A DNA stretch of 64,000 bases from Dermacentor variabilis. Its lineage: Eukaryota; Arthropoda; Arachnida; Ixodida; Ixodidae. Position 1 is the first letter of the stretch. Each line of letters opens with the position of its first letter. Under the pieces are notes generated by a model that worked only from the letters and a program-made list of their open reading frames with translations, had not been told where the DNA came from and did not search any database. Location of the stretch: positions 34,555,615-34,619,614 of the forward strand of contig NC_134573.1 in NCBI RefSeq assembly GCF_050947875.1. The letters are read 5' to 3'. The position numbers were made by a program, and so were the translations under genes. Of the stretch, positions 42,222-51,732 are shown one piece after another.

Positions 42222-43172
42222 CCGTATTTTCATGATTGCAAGTCGACTCGAATGTAAAAAAATGCAACAGGAAAAAAAAAAAGAACATACCCGATGGTGC
42301 ATTCTATAACGCAAATTTATTGGTAGCTGGCATGGTCACTGGACTACTCGCCTTCAAATGTGCCATCGTCCTCACTAGTGCCGCCATCGTCATCGCTGCT
42401 ACGGTCCCACAGCGCGTCGTCGTCCAGTGAAATTCCACATTTGGCAAACAACCGCACCATGACATCTTGTGGAACAGCAGCCCACACAGAATGCACCCAA
42501 CTACACGCAGCCATCAGGGAGGCTCTCTTGACAGGTCCGGCTGGCATAAGTTCGTGGTCTTCTTCCACCAGCCACTCATACTCACGGCAAAAGATCAAAC
42601 TTGCGGCCCACTACGCAGTTATTTGTTTCTTCAGCGTAAACGATGGCATCCCTCTTGAACGCTGCTGTGAACGAGCGCCGAATGTTTAGTGGACTCTGAG
42701 CACTCATGACGACTGAGGAAGCATGGAAGTAGCATGTGGCACAGTTAACTTGAACGCATAAAACTAAAGAGGTACAGGGAGAAAGAAACATATGAGTGGT
42801 GTCTGCTCTCCTATGAACTATCGATACGCCCCACAAACGCCGCCGTTCTGAGGGTGCCGCTGCGAATGGAACAGCAGCACTTCCATCAACTATCGACACC
42901 TCCCCCCCCATGCGTGTTGTGTGCACTGTAAAACTCTAAAAAATGTTGAAAAACCCTTCCGAAAAGTGAACAAAGGTGCGGGATAGCGAAAAGCTACAGG
43001 TAGGGCCATAGAGCAAACATAACATTGTAACTATGTTTTATCTCCCCTGATATCTCATTGATCTCGCTTTTTTGGCGGTGCCATGTTTTGGTTTTGATTG
43101 TAAGTCGACCCCTTCACTTCAGATTTTCAAATTAAAAAAAAGATAGGTCGACCTTCAATTGTGTAAATACGG
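42222..43172 (-). mobile_element. Pogo-like element, internally deleted, in the LINE
   Basis: TIRs of the form CCGTATTT(T/A)CA...ATTG...GTCGAC are present at both ends (42222 and, inverted, 43172), each flanked by TA (42220-42221, 43173-43174). The minus strand carries the two extremities of a pogo-type transposase fused by an internal deletion. It interrupts the LINE between its pre-RT blocks. Confidence 0.8.
42344..42926 (-). pseudogene. Pogo-family transposase remnant: HTH start fused to C-terminus
   Basis: Minus frame 42926-42582 ends with RRSFTAAFKRDAIVYAEETN then NCVVGRKFD, the first helices of the N-terminal DNA-binding domain of pogo-like transposases. Minus frame 42598-42344 has PVKRASLMAACSWVHSVWAA then VPQDVMVRLFAKCGIS and an acidic tail, the typical C-terminus of the same proteins. 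The entire DDE catalytic core is missing between them, so the product could at most bind DNA. A frameshift lies at the fusion point. Confidence 0.75.
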
Positions 43173-43446
43173 TATGCATCACTGTCTCTACGCATTATGT
43201 GTTTCACCTGGCTTTGCAAGAGACAAAATTTTTCGTACCGCTCTGATTATTCTATGTCCTTGAACTTCCCACCTTAGCTTTTTACAAAGAAAACCACGCA
43301 ATTCCTTAGAAAACCATGTAGGATAGCGAGCAGGATGAAACTCTTTGCAAGCAATGAAGGCTTCCAGAGCACATTTTACATTACAGTGAAATCTCGATAT
43401 AACAAATCGCACGGGTCTTCTGAAAATCGTTCGTTATTTTGAAATA

Positions 43447-44561
43447 TCATTGAAATGAAAAACTTGCAGAGCCAGTGGACAAACCTAGGAATGAAAATGA
43501 CGTACCTTGGTGGTCGACGCATGTGCAAACAAGCCTACTCTCAAATAAAAATGTTTTCTTTTGGCGCGTGCAGTAAAAATGACCGATTAGGAATGCGTCA
43601 ACATTTTCGAGTTTGTACAATACCTCATCGGGTACGTCACTGCACCGGGTGACGTAAGTGCGGACTTTTTTCATGTGCAGAAAAACATCTACGTTCGACA
43701 CGATCTCATCTTCTGTGTTCGGTGACCCACAGTTGTCTTCCTTCGGGTCGTCATCGTCACTGGAGACGTCGCGAACACAGTTTAACAATCCCTTCAGTTG
43801 TAAGGACCGCTGCCTTTAGTGCTGCGCTGTCGCTCTCCACGTAGTCGTCGAAGGAAGGGATGGTGGGCAGCAGTTCCCCAACCTCGATCCACAGGTCTCC
43901 TGGGTTGTTGTCTGTCACCTCCAGGCCATCTTCAAGCTGCACAGGCACTTTGACAAGCCCTGCTTTTCACCAGCAGTTGCTAATGGTGGACGCCTTCAAG
44001 TTCCAGCAAGCTCCTGTGAGCATTTCCACTGCCTGACGAATATTGACTGCAGTCAGCTGCTTTAGGCAGAGGTTCATAATCAACCACTGCACAAGGCACT
44101 TATGAAACTCTGCTTTCACACTCTTTATAAGGCCCTGGTCTAGGGGTTGCAGCAAGGACGTTTGTTTGGTGGCAGAAACTTCAAGCGAACGTGCATCAAG
44201 CGAACATTCACAATGTGAACAGAGCAGCTGTTGACAACCAGTAGAATGCTTCGGTCATCCCTCCTCATTTGGTCGTCAAGTTTGATGAGCCACCCGGAAA
44301 AGAGTTCTCTGGTCATCCAGGCTTGTTTGTTGGCGTGGTAGTCGTACTGTAACAACATGATGTTTTTCATGCAGCGAGGCTTCGCACATTTGCCGATGAC
44401 GAGCGGTTTAATCTTCTTCGTGCCTGTTGCATTACAGCAAAGCAGGACTGTCACGCGAAGATGTTACTTCTTGCCTCCTTTGCACTGCTGCCCTTAGAAG
44501 TGCATCGTCCAGTCTGGCAGGAGCTGATAAAAACGTGCGGTCTCATCCGCATTGAAAATAT
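43447..44561 (-). pseudogene. Tigger transposase, catalytic and C-terminal part
   Basis: Directly after the gypsy LTR the minus strand reads NADETARFYQLLPDWTMHF (about 44560-44500), the NADET block with the first catalytic aspartate. Then VLLCCNATGTKKIKPLVIGK, LVVNSCSVH (canonical D-N-C, here N-S-C, so the second catalytic aspartate is lost), LKFLPPN, LQPLDQGLIKSVKAEFHK, and C-terminal blocks CWNLKASTISNCW and an acidic SSDDDDPKEDN. Several frameshifts separate the pieces. Such proteins cut and paste the element at TA sites. Confidence 0.85.
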
Positions 44562-44698
44562 TGTTACATGTGGCTGATGCACAATTTATTTACAGGGGAG
44601 CTCACGGAGGCCAAAATGGTGACACTACATCAAACGGGCACACACGTCGTCTTTCTTCTTCATCAGTGCAGCCACACCGTGGTGGCTGTTCTGTATCA
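44562..44698 (-). repeat. 3' LTR of gypsy D
   Basis: The minus strand begins TGATACAGAACAGCCACC after a purine tract (GGGGGTGA) and ends ATGTAACA at the Tigger junction, a TG...CA unit of 137 bp. It contains AATAAA near its end. The short length could mean a partial LTR. Confidence 0.6.
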
Positions 44699-44735
44699 TC
44701 ACCCCCGGTAGTAGAAGCACCATCCCGGTGCTTAA

Positions 44736-46074
44736 AGGGACACTAAAGGTTACTATTAAGTCAACGTGGACTGTTGAAATACCATCACAGAAACCTCGAA
44801 ACGCTTGTTTCGTGCCAAGGAGAGACTTATTTTAAGAGAAAATGCGTTCTGAAGCGTCCGCGTACCTCTAGCGCAGTTCAAATCGCCCGCCCTCCGATCG
44901 AGGAGTACTGACATCATGGTCTCATAGTGACGTTGCGCCATCGGTGAGTAGAACGGCGTCGGCAGACGGCGCTACGGCTTTTCTGCGCAAAACGCGAACG
45001 CGCGGTCAGAAACAGAGCCAAGGCAGAGCCGACAGCAGAGCGAAAGCGGGAGTATGGTGGCTAGCGGAAGGAGAAACGAATTACTTCCCACATTACGTCC
45101 CATGGCACACGGAGAGTCCGTTTTCGTTAAACTATAGGCTGCGGCGAGCTCGCAGCGTGGTCGGCGTGGTCTATGAGAAGCGACGAGCCTTTTCGCACTT
45201 GCAACAGGGCATAAAAATGTGCGAATCGACGCAAAACTCGGCCTAGAAACGTGCTTCGACACAGCCAGGGCTCAATACGACCCAAGCTGGCACGACCCAG
45301 ATGTCGTTTCCCGCACCGCCACCAGGCGCCGCTACTATACCTCAAACTCCAGCGCAAGACGCCCATAAGCTGGTACTTCATTCTATGACGCTAACTTCGA
45401 CGCTCGTCGCAATAGACCCTGACACCGACAGATTGGCTCGCGATGGTGGGCTCAACTTCAGCGATTTAAGCACCGACGAGCGCGACCTGCTGCTGAGGGC
45501 TCGCACTGCCGGCGTCGTTGCGTACTACGACGGCGGCCTCGACACCGGCTCTCCGGAGCAGGAAAGCAACGAGGGCTTCCCACGACATCACATGGACGTG
45601 GCATTCTCGCTGCTTGTTCCAAATGAAAGTTTCGCGAGCCAGCAGAACCCTCACAGCACGACGCGATAACGAAACTACTGAAACTCCAAAGCGTGCGCGG
45701 CGCAGAGTCGAGCGCGCAGAGTCGAGCGAAAACGAAACCTTTCGAACACCCATATTACTGAAGGGTAACGTCAAAATGTTTTTTTTTTCTTAGAATCGAA
45801 TAGACGTAGACAAGCAGCATTTTTTTCCGTCTTATAATCGAATGAAATGATATTTTTAATACGAGTAGTTGAGTATTAGTAACACAAATTATGAGGAGTC
45901 CTTTCGTCATCGGGCTAGTACCGGAATGTCGCTGGGGGGTCTCAAATCGTGTCATGCATTTACCTCAATTTCTCGGTTACTAAAGCTCTGCTCGCGATTA
46001 TATTGACGCCTTAGACGTTCTAGAACATTGATCTACCACTTTAACTTGAGTTTCTGGTAACCTCTAGTGTCCCT
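44736..46074. mobile_element. TTAA-flanked TIR DNA element inside gypsy D
   Basis: AGGGACACTAAAGGTTAC at the left and the inverse of AGGGACACTAGAGGTTAC at the right form 18-bp TIRs with one mismatch, each bordered by TTAA (44732-44735 and 46075-46078). TTAA targets are used by the piggyBac and Kolobok superfamilies; the AGGG start fits Kolobok-like better than piggyBac (CCC), by recollection. The 1.34-kb body has a GC- and CpG-rich core (44900-45700) and no recognised transposase. A 122-codon plus frame (45301-45669, MSFPAPPPGAATIPQTPAQD...) is open but unrecognised. Confidence 0.8.
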
Positions 46075-46079
46075 TTAAT

Positions 46080-48075
46080 CTACACATCCTCGGTGAAAGG
46101 TGCATGGTATGGCTTTAGTCTCGCCACGTGAACGATGTCACTTGCAGTTGACGATGACGCTGAGAGGTCGGCGGGGATGATTTCATACGTGACATCGGTC
46201 ACTTGTCGCACCACACGGCGTGGGCCAGTGTAGCGCGACAGCAGCTTTTCGGAAAGGCCCACACGTCGAATGGGCGACCAGAGAAGCACCAGAGAATCCG
46301 GAGAAAAGTGCACGTCGCGATGGTGGCAATCATAGAGGCGTCTCTGATGCTCCTGTGAGGCCTTGAGACGGGTGCGGGCGAGTTGGCGCGCGTGGTTGGC
46401 ATGTGTGATCCCGTCACGGGCGTATTCAGTGGCTGAACGTGTGGCCGAGGGCACCAAAGTGTCCAAAGGCAATGCGGGCTCTCAGCCATATAGGAGATAG
46501 AATGGTGAATAGCCGGTGGTGTCATGACGTGATGAATTACACGCAAACGTCACATATGGTAATTGAAGATCCCAGTCGTGGTGCTCGTTCACAACGTACT
46601 TCGAAAGCATGTCGGTGATGGTCCGGTTGAGGCGCTCCGTGAGGCCGTTGGTCTGTGGGTGGTAGGATGTGCTGAACTTGTGCTGTGTCGAGCAGGAGCG
46701 GAGGATGTCCTCGACAATTGCCGAGAGAAAGCTGCGGCCACGGTCAGTGAGTAATTGGCACAGAGCACCGTGCACTAAAATGATGTCATAGAGAAGAAAG
46801 TCAGCAACGTCAGTAGCACAACTTGTCGGGAGGGCTCTGGTGATTTTGTACCACGTAGCATAATCAGTAGCGATGGCGAGCCATTTATTTCCGGAGCCCG
46901 ATAGAAGAAATTGTCCAAGAAGGTCCAGGCCAACACGGAAAAAGGGTTCGGGTCGTATGTCGATCGGCTGGAGACATCCAGTTGGAGGTGTGGAGGGCTT
47001 CTTCTGGCGCCGACAGGGCTCACAAGCAGCAACGTAGCGCCGCACGGAGCGGGCGATACCCGACCAAAAGAATCGACGGGCACAGACAGTTGTATGTGCA
47101 CGAGACCCCCAAGTGTCCAGCCAAGGGAGCGTCGTGAAGTTGGTGGAGGACAGTCGAACGCAAGTGTGATAGAATGACGAGCAGAAGGTCAGGGCCGTGT
47201 GGATCGAAATTGCGGTGGTATAATGTCCCCTCCTTGAAGAGAAACATCCGGAGAGAGGCATCGCCAGGCGTTGACTCCAGACGGTCAATGAGGGCTCGTA
47301 ATGAAGGATTGCGGCATTGCTCGTTGCCGATTTGAAGCAACTGGGACACAGAGAAAACGCAAGCGATGGCGTCCGCATCAGCCGGTTTGTCGACAAGGTA
47401 GCGGGACATACAATCGGCATCCTGGTGCAAGCGTCTCGTCTTATACACCACAGAGAAGGTATATTCTTGCAGGTGTAAAGCCCAGCGAGCGAGTCGTCCC
47501 GTGGGGTACTTGAGCGAGGATAGCCATCAGAGAGCGTGGTGATCAGTGAGGACACAGAAGGGGCGTCCGTACAAGTATGGACGAAACTTTTCAACAGCCC
47601 ACACAAGAGCAAGGCACTCGCGCTCAGTGATTGAATAGCTGCGCTCGGCGGGTGATAGAAGTCGGCTGGCATAGGCTGACCATGTCCCATGTCCACGCTG
47701 GCGTTGTACTAATACTGCACCTATGCCGTGACCACTGGCAGCAGTTTGAACTTCCGTTGAGGCAGACGGGTCAAAGTAGGCCAGAATTGGAGGCGTAGTA
47801 AGGAGAGTAGTGAGCTGCGAAAAAGATGCAGCATGGTCAGGTCCCCAAGAAAATAGGGCGTCTTTCTTCAAGAGGTCGGTAAGGGGACGGGCGATGGTCG
47901 CAAAATCCTTCACAAAGCGTCGGAAATAAGAGCACAGCCCTACGAAACTACGAACGTCCTTGGCAGACTTCGGAACAGGAAAGTTTGTAACGGCGCGAAT
48001 TTTGTCCGGATCAGGTCGCACGCCTCTGGCATCCACGAGGTGCCCAAGGACGGTGATTTGGCGGTGAGAGAAGTG
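46080..48075 (-). pseudogene. Gypsy D pol remnant: late RT, RNase H, integrase
   Basis: Late [42 protein letters not shown]. RNase [20 protein letters not shown] (catalytic D of TDAS is A), [14 protein letters not shown] then a stop. Integrase: FFWSGIARSVRRYVAACEPC, FRVGLDLLGQF, LLTDRGRSFLS and YHPQTNGLTERLNR, with D, D and E all present. A TGA follows FYLLYG (46482 frame end). The C-terminus VGLSEKLLSRYTGPRRVVRQ ends at 46080 with LKPYHAPFTEDV. At least two frameshifts and two stops. This subfamily differs from gypsy C in its LTR and spacing. Confidence 0.85.
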
Positions 48076-48601
48076 ACATTCATACACATCAAGAAAACGA
48101 TCAGTGCGGAAGGAATCCGTGCCTTCCCTGTCAGCGGCCTTTTTCTCGCCCAAGACTACCTGCAAAGTTATCCTGTTCCTTTGGCAGAAACGGAAAAGCC
48201 AACCCGCACTGGCGTCGAACCCAGTTATTTCAAGTGCATCGGCAAATTCGCTGTCTTTTTCTTGGAGCATTAGGCCAGACACGGGAACGTTTTGCAGTCT
48301 GGCATCTTTGAACTATGTGAGAACAGCTTGGTCCACATTTTGAACGTTTCCCAGTTACAGCCGTTTCCTCGTAGGGGTGAGTTGTGATTCCTGGTGAAGC
48401 TTGACAATCTTGTCTGTCTTTCAAAATGGTCGTCACGGTCGATGGGGCAATGCCACGCTGTCTGCTCATGTTGATTTGCTTTTTCCCTGCGTCGATTTCC
48501 TGCAATAAGTCCAATTTGTCCTGCAGCGAAAACTGCTTTCGCTTCTTCTTGGCGCCGTCACCAGCTGCATACATAGTTGGATCTCGGGCCTTTGTCGTCA
48601 T
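48075..48601 (-). pseudogene. Tigger transposase, N-terminal DNA-binding part
   Basis: Minus frame 48601-48230 reads AKKKRKQFSLQDKLDLLQEI then DAGKKQINMSRQRGIAPSTV, the CENP-B N-terminal HTH. A frameshift leads into frame 48282 on, with [20 protein letters not shown] then [16 protein letters not shown], the second (CENP-B/tc5-like) HTH. The same frame then runs without a stop into gypsy RT sequence ([17 protein letters not shown]) from about 48075, an accidental chimeric frame at the insertion point. Confidence 0.85.
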
Positions 48602-48776
48602 CCAACCTTTGTCGTGATCTCACCTTTGTTGTGAACACGGTGGTAGAATAGGAGAGGTGGCCAAATGAGCGCCGCAAGCGCGTCGCCGCACCTCTGGAGT
48701 TTCTGCAGCAGTCACCAGGTGGCGAAATGGGTTTATGGGCCCAAAGACATGCATCACAAGCTTTCACTGTGCTGTA

Positions 48777-50206
48777 AAAGGTCAGTTATTATCGAAATTT
48801 TTCTGGCTTTAAAACGCTGATTATAATTTTAGTAATTTGTAGAGTCTGTCTGTTGGCCTTGTCTACAAAAAAAAAAGTATGTCAAGCTCTCTGGAGCTTA
48901 AAAATTTCTAATCGGCGTGGGTAATCTCGACAAGACTGATACGGAATGCCGATCACAAGGGGCGCGCATGTATTTTTCTGGAAGTGTGAAAATCCTTACC
49001 GGCGCGTGTACAACGTAAAAAAAAAAAAAATTTGGTTTTCATGTCATTGGCTCATGGACGTAGTTGATTTATGGTCGTCTGGCTGTAACTAAATGTTACT
49101 GTGCGCTCACCAATTGCCTAATTATTGTTCAGCTCCCTAAGAACAGAAAAAAAAATGTCCAAATAAAGGTAACAAAATATTTTATTGGCATTTAACTTGG
49201 GAATACAATTACGCTATGCTAGAAACTGAATACTTTTTCAAGGTTGCAGTGTATACAATTAAATAAATGCACCGTGACAGCACAATTGAGCGCAGAAAAG
49301 TATGTTAACACGATATGTATCTCCCACGCCTTTAACTTTGTTGCGAAGCACTACATACTAAAAAATGTTTACAACCTTTGGGTTGTATTTTGTCCCCAGA
49401 TAATAATCGTCATCTGTCTTGCCCACATTTCTTTTCTTTAATGCTGCGAGCCCGGCACTTCCTAGTCACGAACGGCTTGTGCGCTATCAGCTTGACACAG
49501 CATTCTCAACAGGAAAGTAGCGAGCGCCGAGTTTTCATGAGAGGAAACGCAAGCAAGGTAGATGACGATTATTGTTTGGGGACAAGATAAGCCCCAAAGG
49601 GTGTAAATTTTTTTAGAGTGTAGTTCAAACCAGTTTTGATAGCTTCCTTAGTTTTTTAGTCTTGTCTTGTGCTTTTGGATTTTTTTTCTTTTGCATACTG
49701 GAGTATGCCCATTGATACATAGTAATGCAGCAAATGATCCAAAATCGTTTCCTTGTGAGCAGAGCATGCTTGCAAATGCAAATGTTTTGATATATGCATA
49801 TATACACATATTGGTTAACACGACAACAGTACTTTGGGGAACATAGTAAATACTCTTTCCGCATAGTCGTACATGCTAATAAAGAATTCTTTATTAATAT
49901 TGTAATCAGGAAGAAGAAACAGATGTACTTATTGATCGTGAACATATAAAAAAGATATTTGTTTCAAACATTATTAGTTTGACAATGACACATTAGTCAT
50001 CGCATGTTCTCAGAACCAATCTGTTTCCAGCAAACTAAAGAGAAAAAAACAAAAACAACCCAATAAACAAGGAATAAATGACGCGTCTGAAGTCACACGT
50101 AAATCAGTGCAAAAAGTCTGTTTTAAGCGACCATAACTATTCAGTGTGATTGAAGACGCGTCTGGTGCGATGCGGCGCTCTTTCTCAAACATCAGAGGCT
50201 TAAAAA
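48777..50206. other. No gene recognised, A/T-rich
   Basis: A/T-rich sequence with several A runs (48867, 49018, 49151). GACGCGTCT occurs at 50080 and again at 50155. No coding motif was seen. Confidence 0.4.
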
Positions 50207-50208
50207 TA

Positions 50209-50670
50209 CAGTGAGCGCCCGCAGGCTACGTACTTCCAAGTACATCGGAGCGGAGAAATGGGCCCAGACTACCCCTGCTGCCATCTGATGCAAAGCGGCG
50301 GCAACTCGAGAGCCATCGCATATTGCGCGATGCATTGGCGAGGCGGTGCCGCTTGGCCATCTCTCCTATTCTACCACCGTGGTCGCGAAGTTTGTGGTGA
50401 AGCAGTTGGCACTCGACATGGTGATGATGATAGCTACAGCACTCGTGGTTTCTGTTTTACGCGAGAGTTGCGGCATTGTTACTTTTAGCCAAAATTTGTA
50501 ATGCTGAAAATAAACAATGTGCGTTATTCGGAAATATGCGCTGTATTGGAATTCGTAGTTCTGAAATATCTTTAGATTGGAAATATAGGCAATCTGGTGG
50601 GGATTTTTTAAATATTCATAAATTTGAGAAATTTGTTAATGTGGGGTCCGTAGTAACGAGGATTTGACTG
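50209..50670 (+). mobile_element. Tigger-type MITE related to the nested Tigger's 5' region
   Basis: Starts CAGTGAGCGCCCGC after TA (50207) and ends GAGGATTTGACTG before TA (50671). The stretch around GCCATCTCTCCTATTCTACC (50358-50380), with its upstream GGGCCCA, matches the 5' untranslated region of the Tigger at 48735-48620 on the opposite strand. It looks like a deletion derivative of a Tigger relative. The 61-codon-size frames inside it are not coding. Confidence 0.6.
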
Positions 50671-50722
50671 TATCAAAAAGGATGCCAACTGCTTTGTTGA
50701 TATTGTGATGTGGTAGTGACTG

Positions 50723-51072
50723 TGACGAACACAGTAGCAAAACTATAAATGGCGAAACTAAATCTTTATTGGGCGAACTTGTGCCCTAAAAAGCAAGTTA
50801 CACTTAAAGCACAACAATAGTGGCGAACACAGTCGGCAATCGTAGAAAATCTGATCGGTGGGCCAAGCGCGTCGGCTTTTATACATCAGACGTCGAATGT
50901 TCAAGAGTAATTGGTGGGACCCGCGTGCCTTCCACAAAGTTGTACACTATTCGTGGCGCGCACACATGCAATCAGATTACACAAGGTTCCGTGACAGGCA
51001 CTGCATAGAATGATCGATAACATTCCAGAAACTTCCGATACAAGCAGGTGTGTCGTGCGCTGTGCAATAACA
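50723..51072 (-). repeat. Solo LTR
   Basis: Read on the minus strand it begins TGTTATTGCACAGCGC, has TATAAAAG at about 50882-50875 and AATAAAGATTTAG at about 50768, and ends TGTGTTCGTCA: a TG...CA unit with TATA box and poly(A) signal in LTR order. No internal gag or pol lies beside it. A matching target duplication was not found, so the exact boundaries are tentative. Confidence 0.6.
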
Positions 51073-51084
51073 TTTGTTAGGCGT

Positions 51085-51310
51085 TGAAACGTGGTTGCCC
51101 AATAAATATAAACGAGTACACATGTCAACATCTGTGGCATAGTAAAATCCAGACCAGTCGTCATCATTCAAATAGTGGTAAAAGGCTAGATAGTCACCGT
51201 TCGTAAAAACAAGTAAGCGAACAGGCTCGCTCAACACATGAATTGCCTCTAGAAAAATTGCGAATTCGAGCGGAACACACCAATGGTCAACAGGAACCAA
51301 ACCGCTAACA
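51085..51310 (-). pseudogene. LINE APE-type endonuclease fragment
   Basis: The minus frame 51396-50977 includes LEAIHVLSEPVRLLVFTNGD then YLAFYHYLNDDDWSGFYYAT. This resembles the middle of a LINE endonuclease (…L.EP…L.GDFN…) with the GDFN motif degraded. The frame runs on into the solo LTR. It lies in DNAJC2 orientation but is unrelated to it. Confidence 0.4.
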
Positions 51311-51544
51311 GCAATGGAAAACTCAGCAATGCAGAAATTAGCCAGCAACAGAGTTTTATGTCGCAAAATATGATAATTATTACATAAATGTATCACAGAC
51401 CTGGACTTACTTATCCCTGAACGAGTGAAGTGGCACGTTTCTAATAACCAGTGGCCACAAAGAACACTTGCTTGGTGTTTGCAGAGCTGCCTGCTAAGTA
51501 TGAAGAAAAGTGTGAGGGTGCCCAGCTGTGATTCGGTCGCTCAC

Positions 51545-51643
51545 CCCTAGTGATGCAGGAGAAGTAGTCACGGTCCAGGTCCCTGACCTGCTCGCCCTCC
51601 GTTCGCCGCTTGTCGGGGTGGTGCAGCAACACCTTGCGCCGGT
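51545..51643 (-). CDS. DNAJC2: DNAJC2 (zuotin/MPP11) coding exon 4
   Basis: The minus strand has acceptor CACTGCAG just above 51643, then (C)AC CGG CGC AAG..., giving RRKVLLHHPDKRRTEGEQVR then DLDRDYFSCITR, and donor G|GTGAGC below 51545. HPD, the Hsp70-stimulating tripeptide of J domains, is present. The 99-nt exon begins in phase 1 and ends in phase 1, consistent with exon 3 and with the conserved continuation (ITKAYEML in vertebrate proteins). DNAJC2 pairs with an Hsp70 partner (HSPA14 in mammals) in the ribosome-associated complex, assisting nascent-chain folding, and in mammals also acts on H2A-ubiquitin chromatin. Exon 5, expected to begin A-Y, was not found in the 51 kb below. Confidence 0.9.
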
Positions 51644-51732
51644 CTGCAGTGACCAAATCAAACCATTATCATGACTCAAAGGTAGATCAAGATGGCCAAA
51701 ACTTCAGCCCCTTTTAAAAATCCATATGTTCT

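Larger units (their letters stand above)
40740..43383 (-). mobile_element. LINE fragment cut in three by two DNA transposons
   Basis: Three minus-strand pieces read in order along one LINE ORF2. 43381-43175: ARYPTWFSKELRGFLCKK, the pre-RT block. 42219-42085: FVEGHVKCGPKCFWTYLKDY, the 'FW.Y' block that normally follows. 41118-40790: ITNAFAEHFSSVF, then in another frame TAAFPSCWKNAIVVPVHDSG and NYRPVSLLSLLQKC, the RT-0/RT-1 start. Removal of 42222-43172 and 41121-42082 restores the order. The LINE ends near 40740 before the RT palm. CR1/Jockey-like by motif style. Confidence 0.75.
44562..48075 (-). mobile_element. Ty3/gypsy D fragment (late RT to 3' LTR) inside Tigger
   Basis: Minus-strand gypsy starting mid-RT (48075), through RNase H and integrase (46080), polypurine tract (44699-44711) and a short LTR-like end (44562-44698). 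Its 5' LTR, gag, protease and most of RT are absent although the 3' end abuts Tigger exactly, so a deletion followed or accompanied insertion. It is itself interrupted by the TTAA element 44736-46074. Confidence 0.8.
43384..48774 (-). mobile_element. Tigger transposon, interrupted by gypsy D and a TTAA element
   Basis: Minus-strand Tigger-type element flanked by TA (43382-43383 and 48775-48776), with 3' end CAGTGAAATCTCGATATAAC (43384, plus strand) and 5' end inverted CAGCACAGTGAAAGC at 48774. The N-terminal transposase coding lies at about 48601-48075, and the catalytic and C-terminal coding resumes at 44561 and runs to 43447. The 3.5 kb between is foreign. Without the inserts the element would be about 1.9 kb, normal for Tigger. 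Confidence 0.85.

Noticed and set aside
45301..45669. 122-codon plus frame as a host gene
   Set aside because: It lies wholly inside the TTAA-flanked transposon and is not recognised; kept only as a note on that element.
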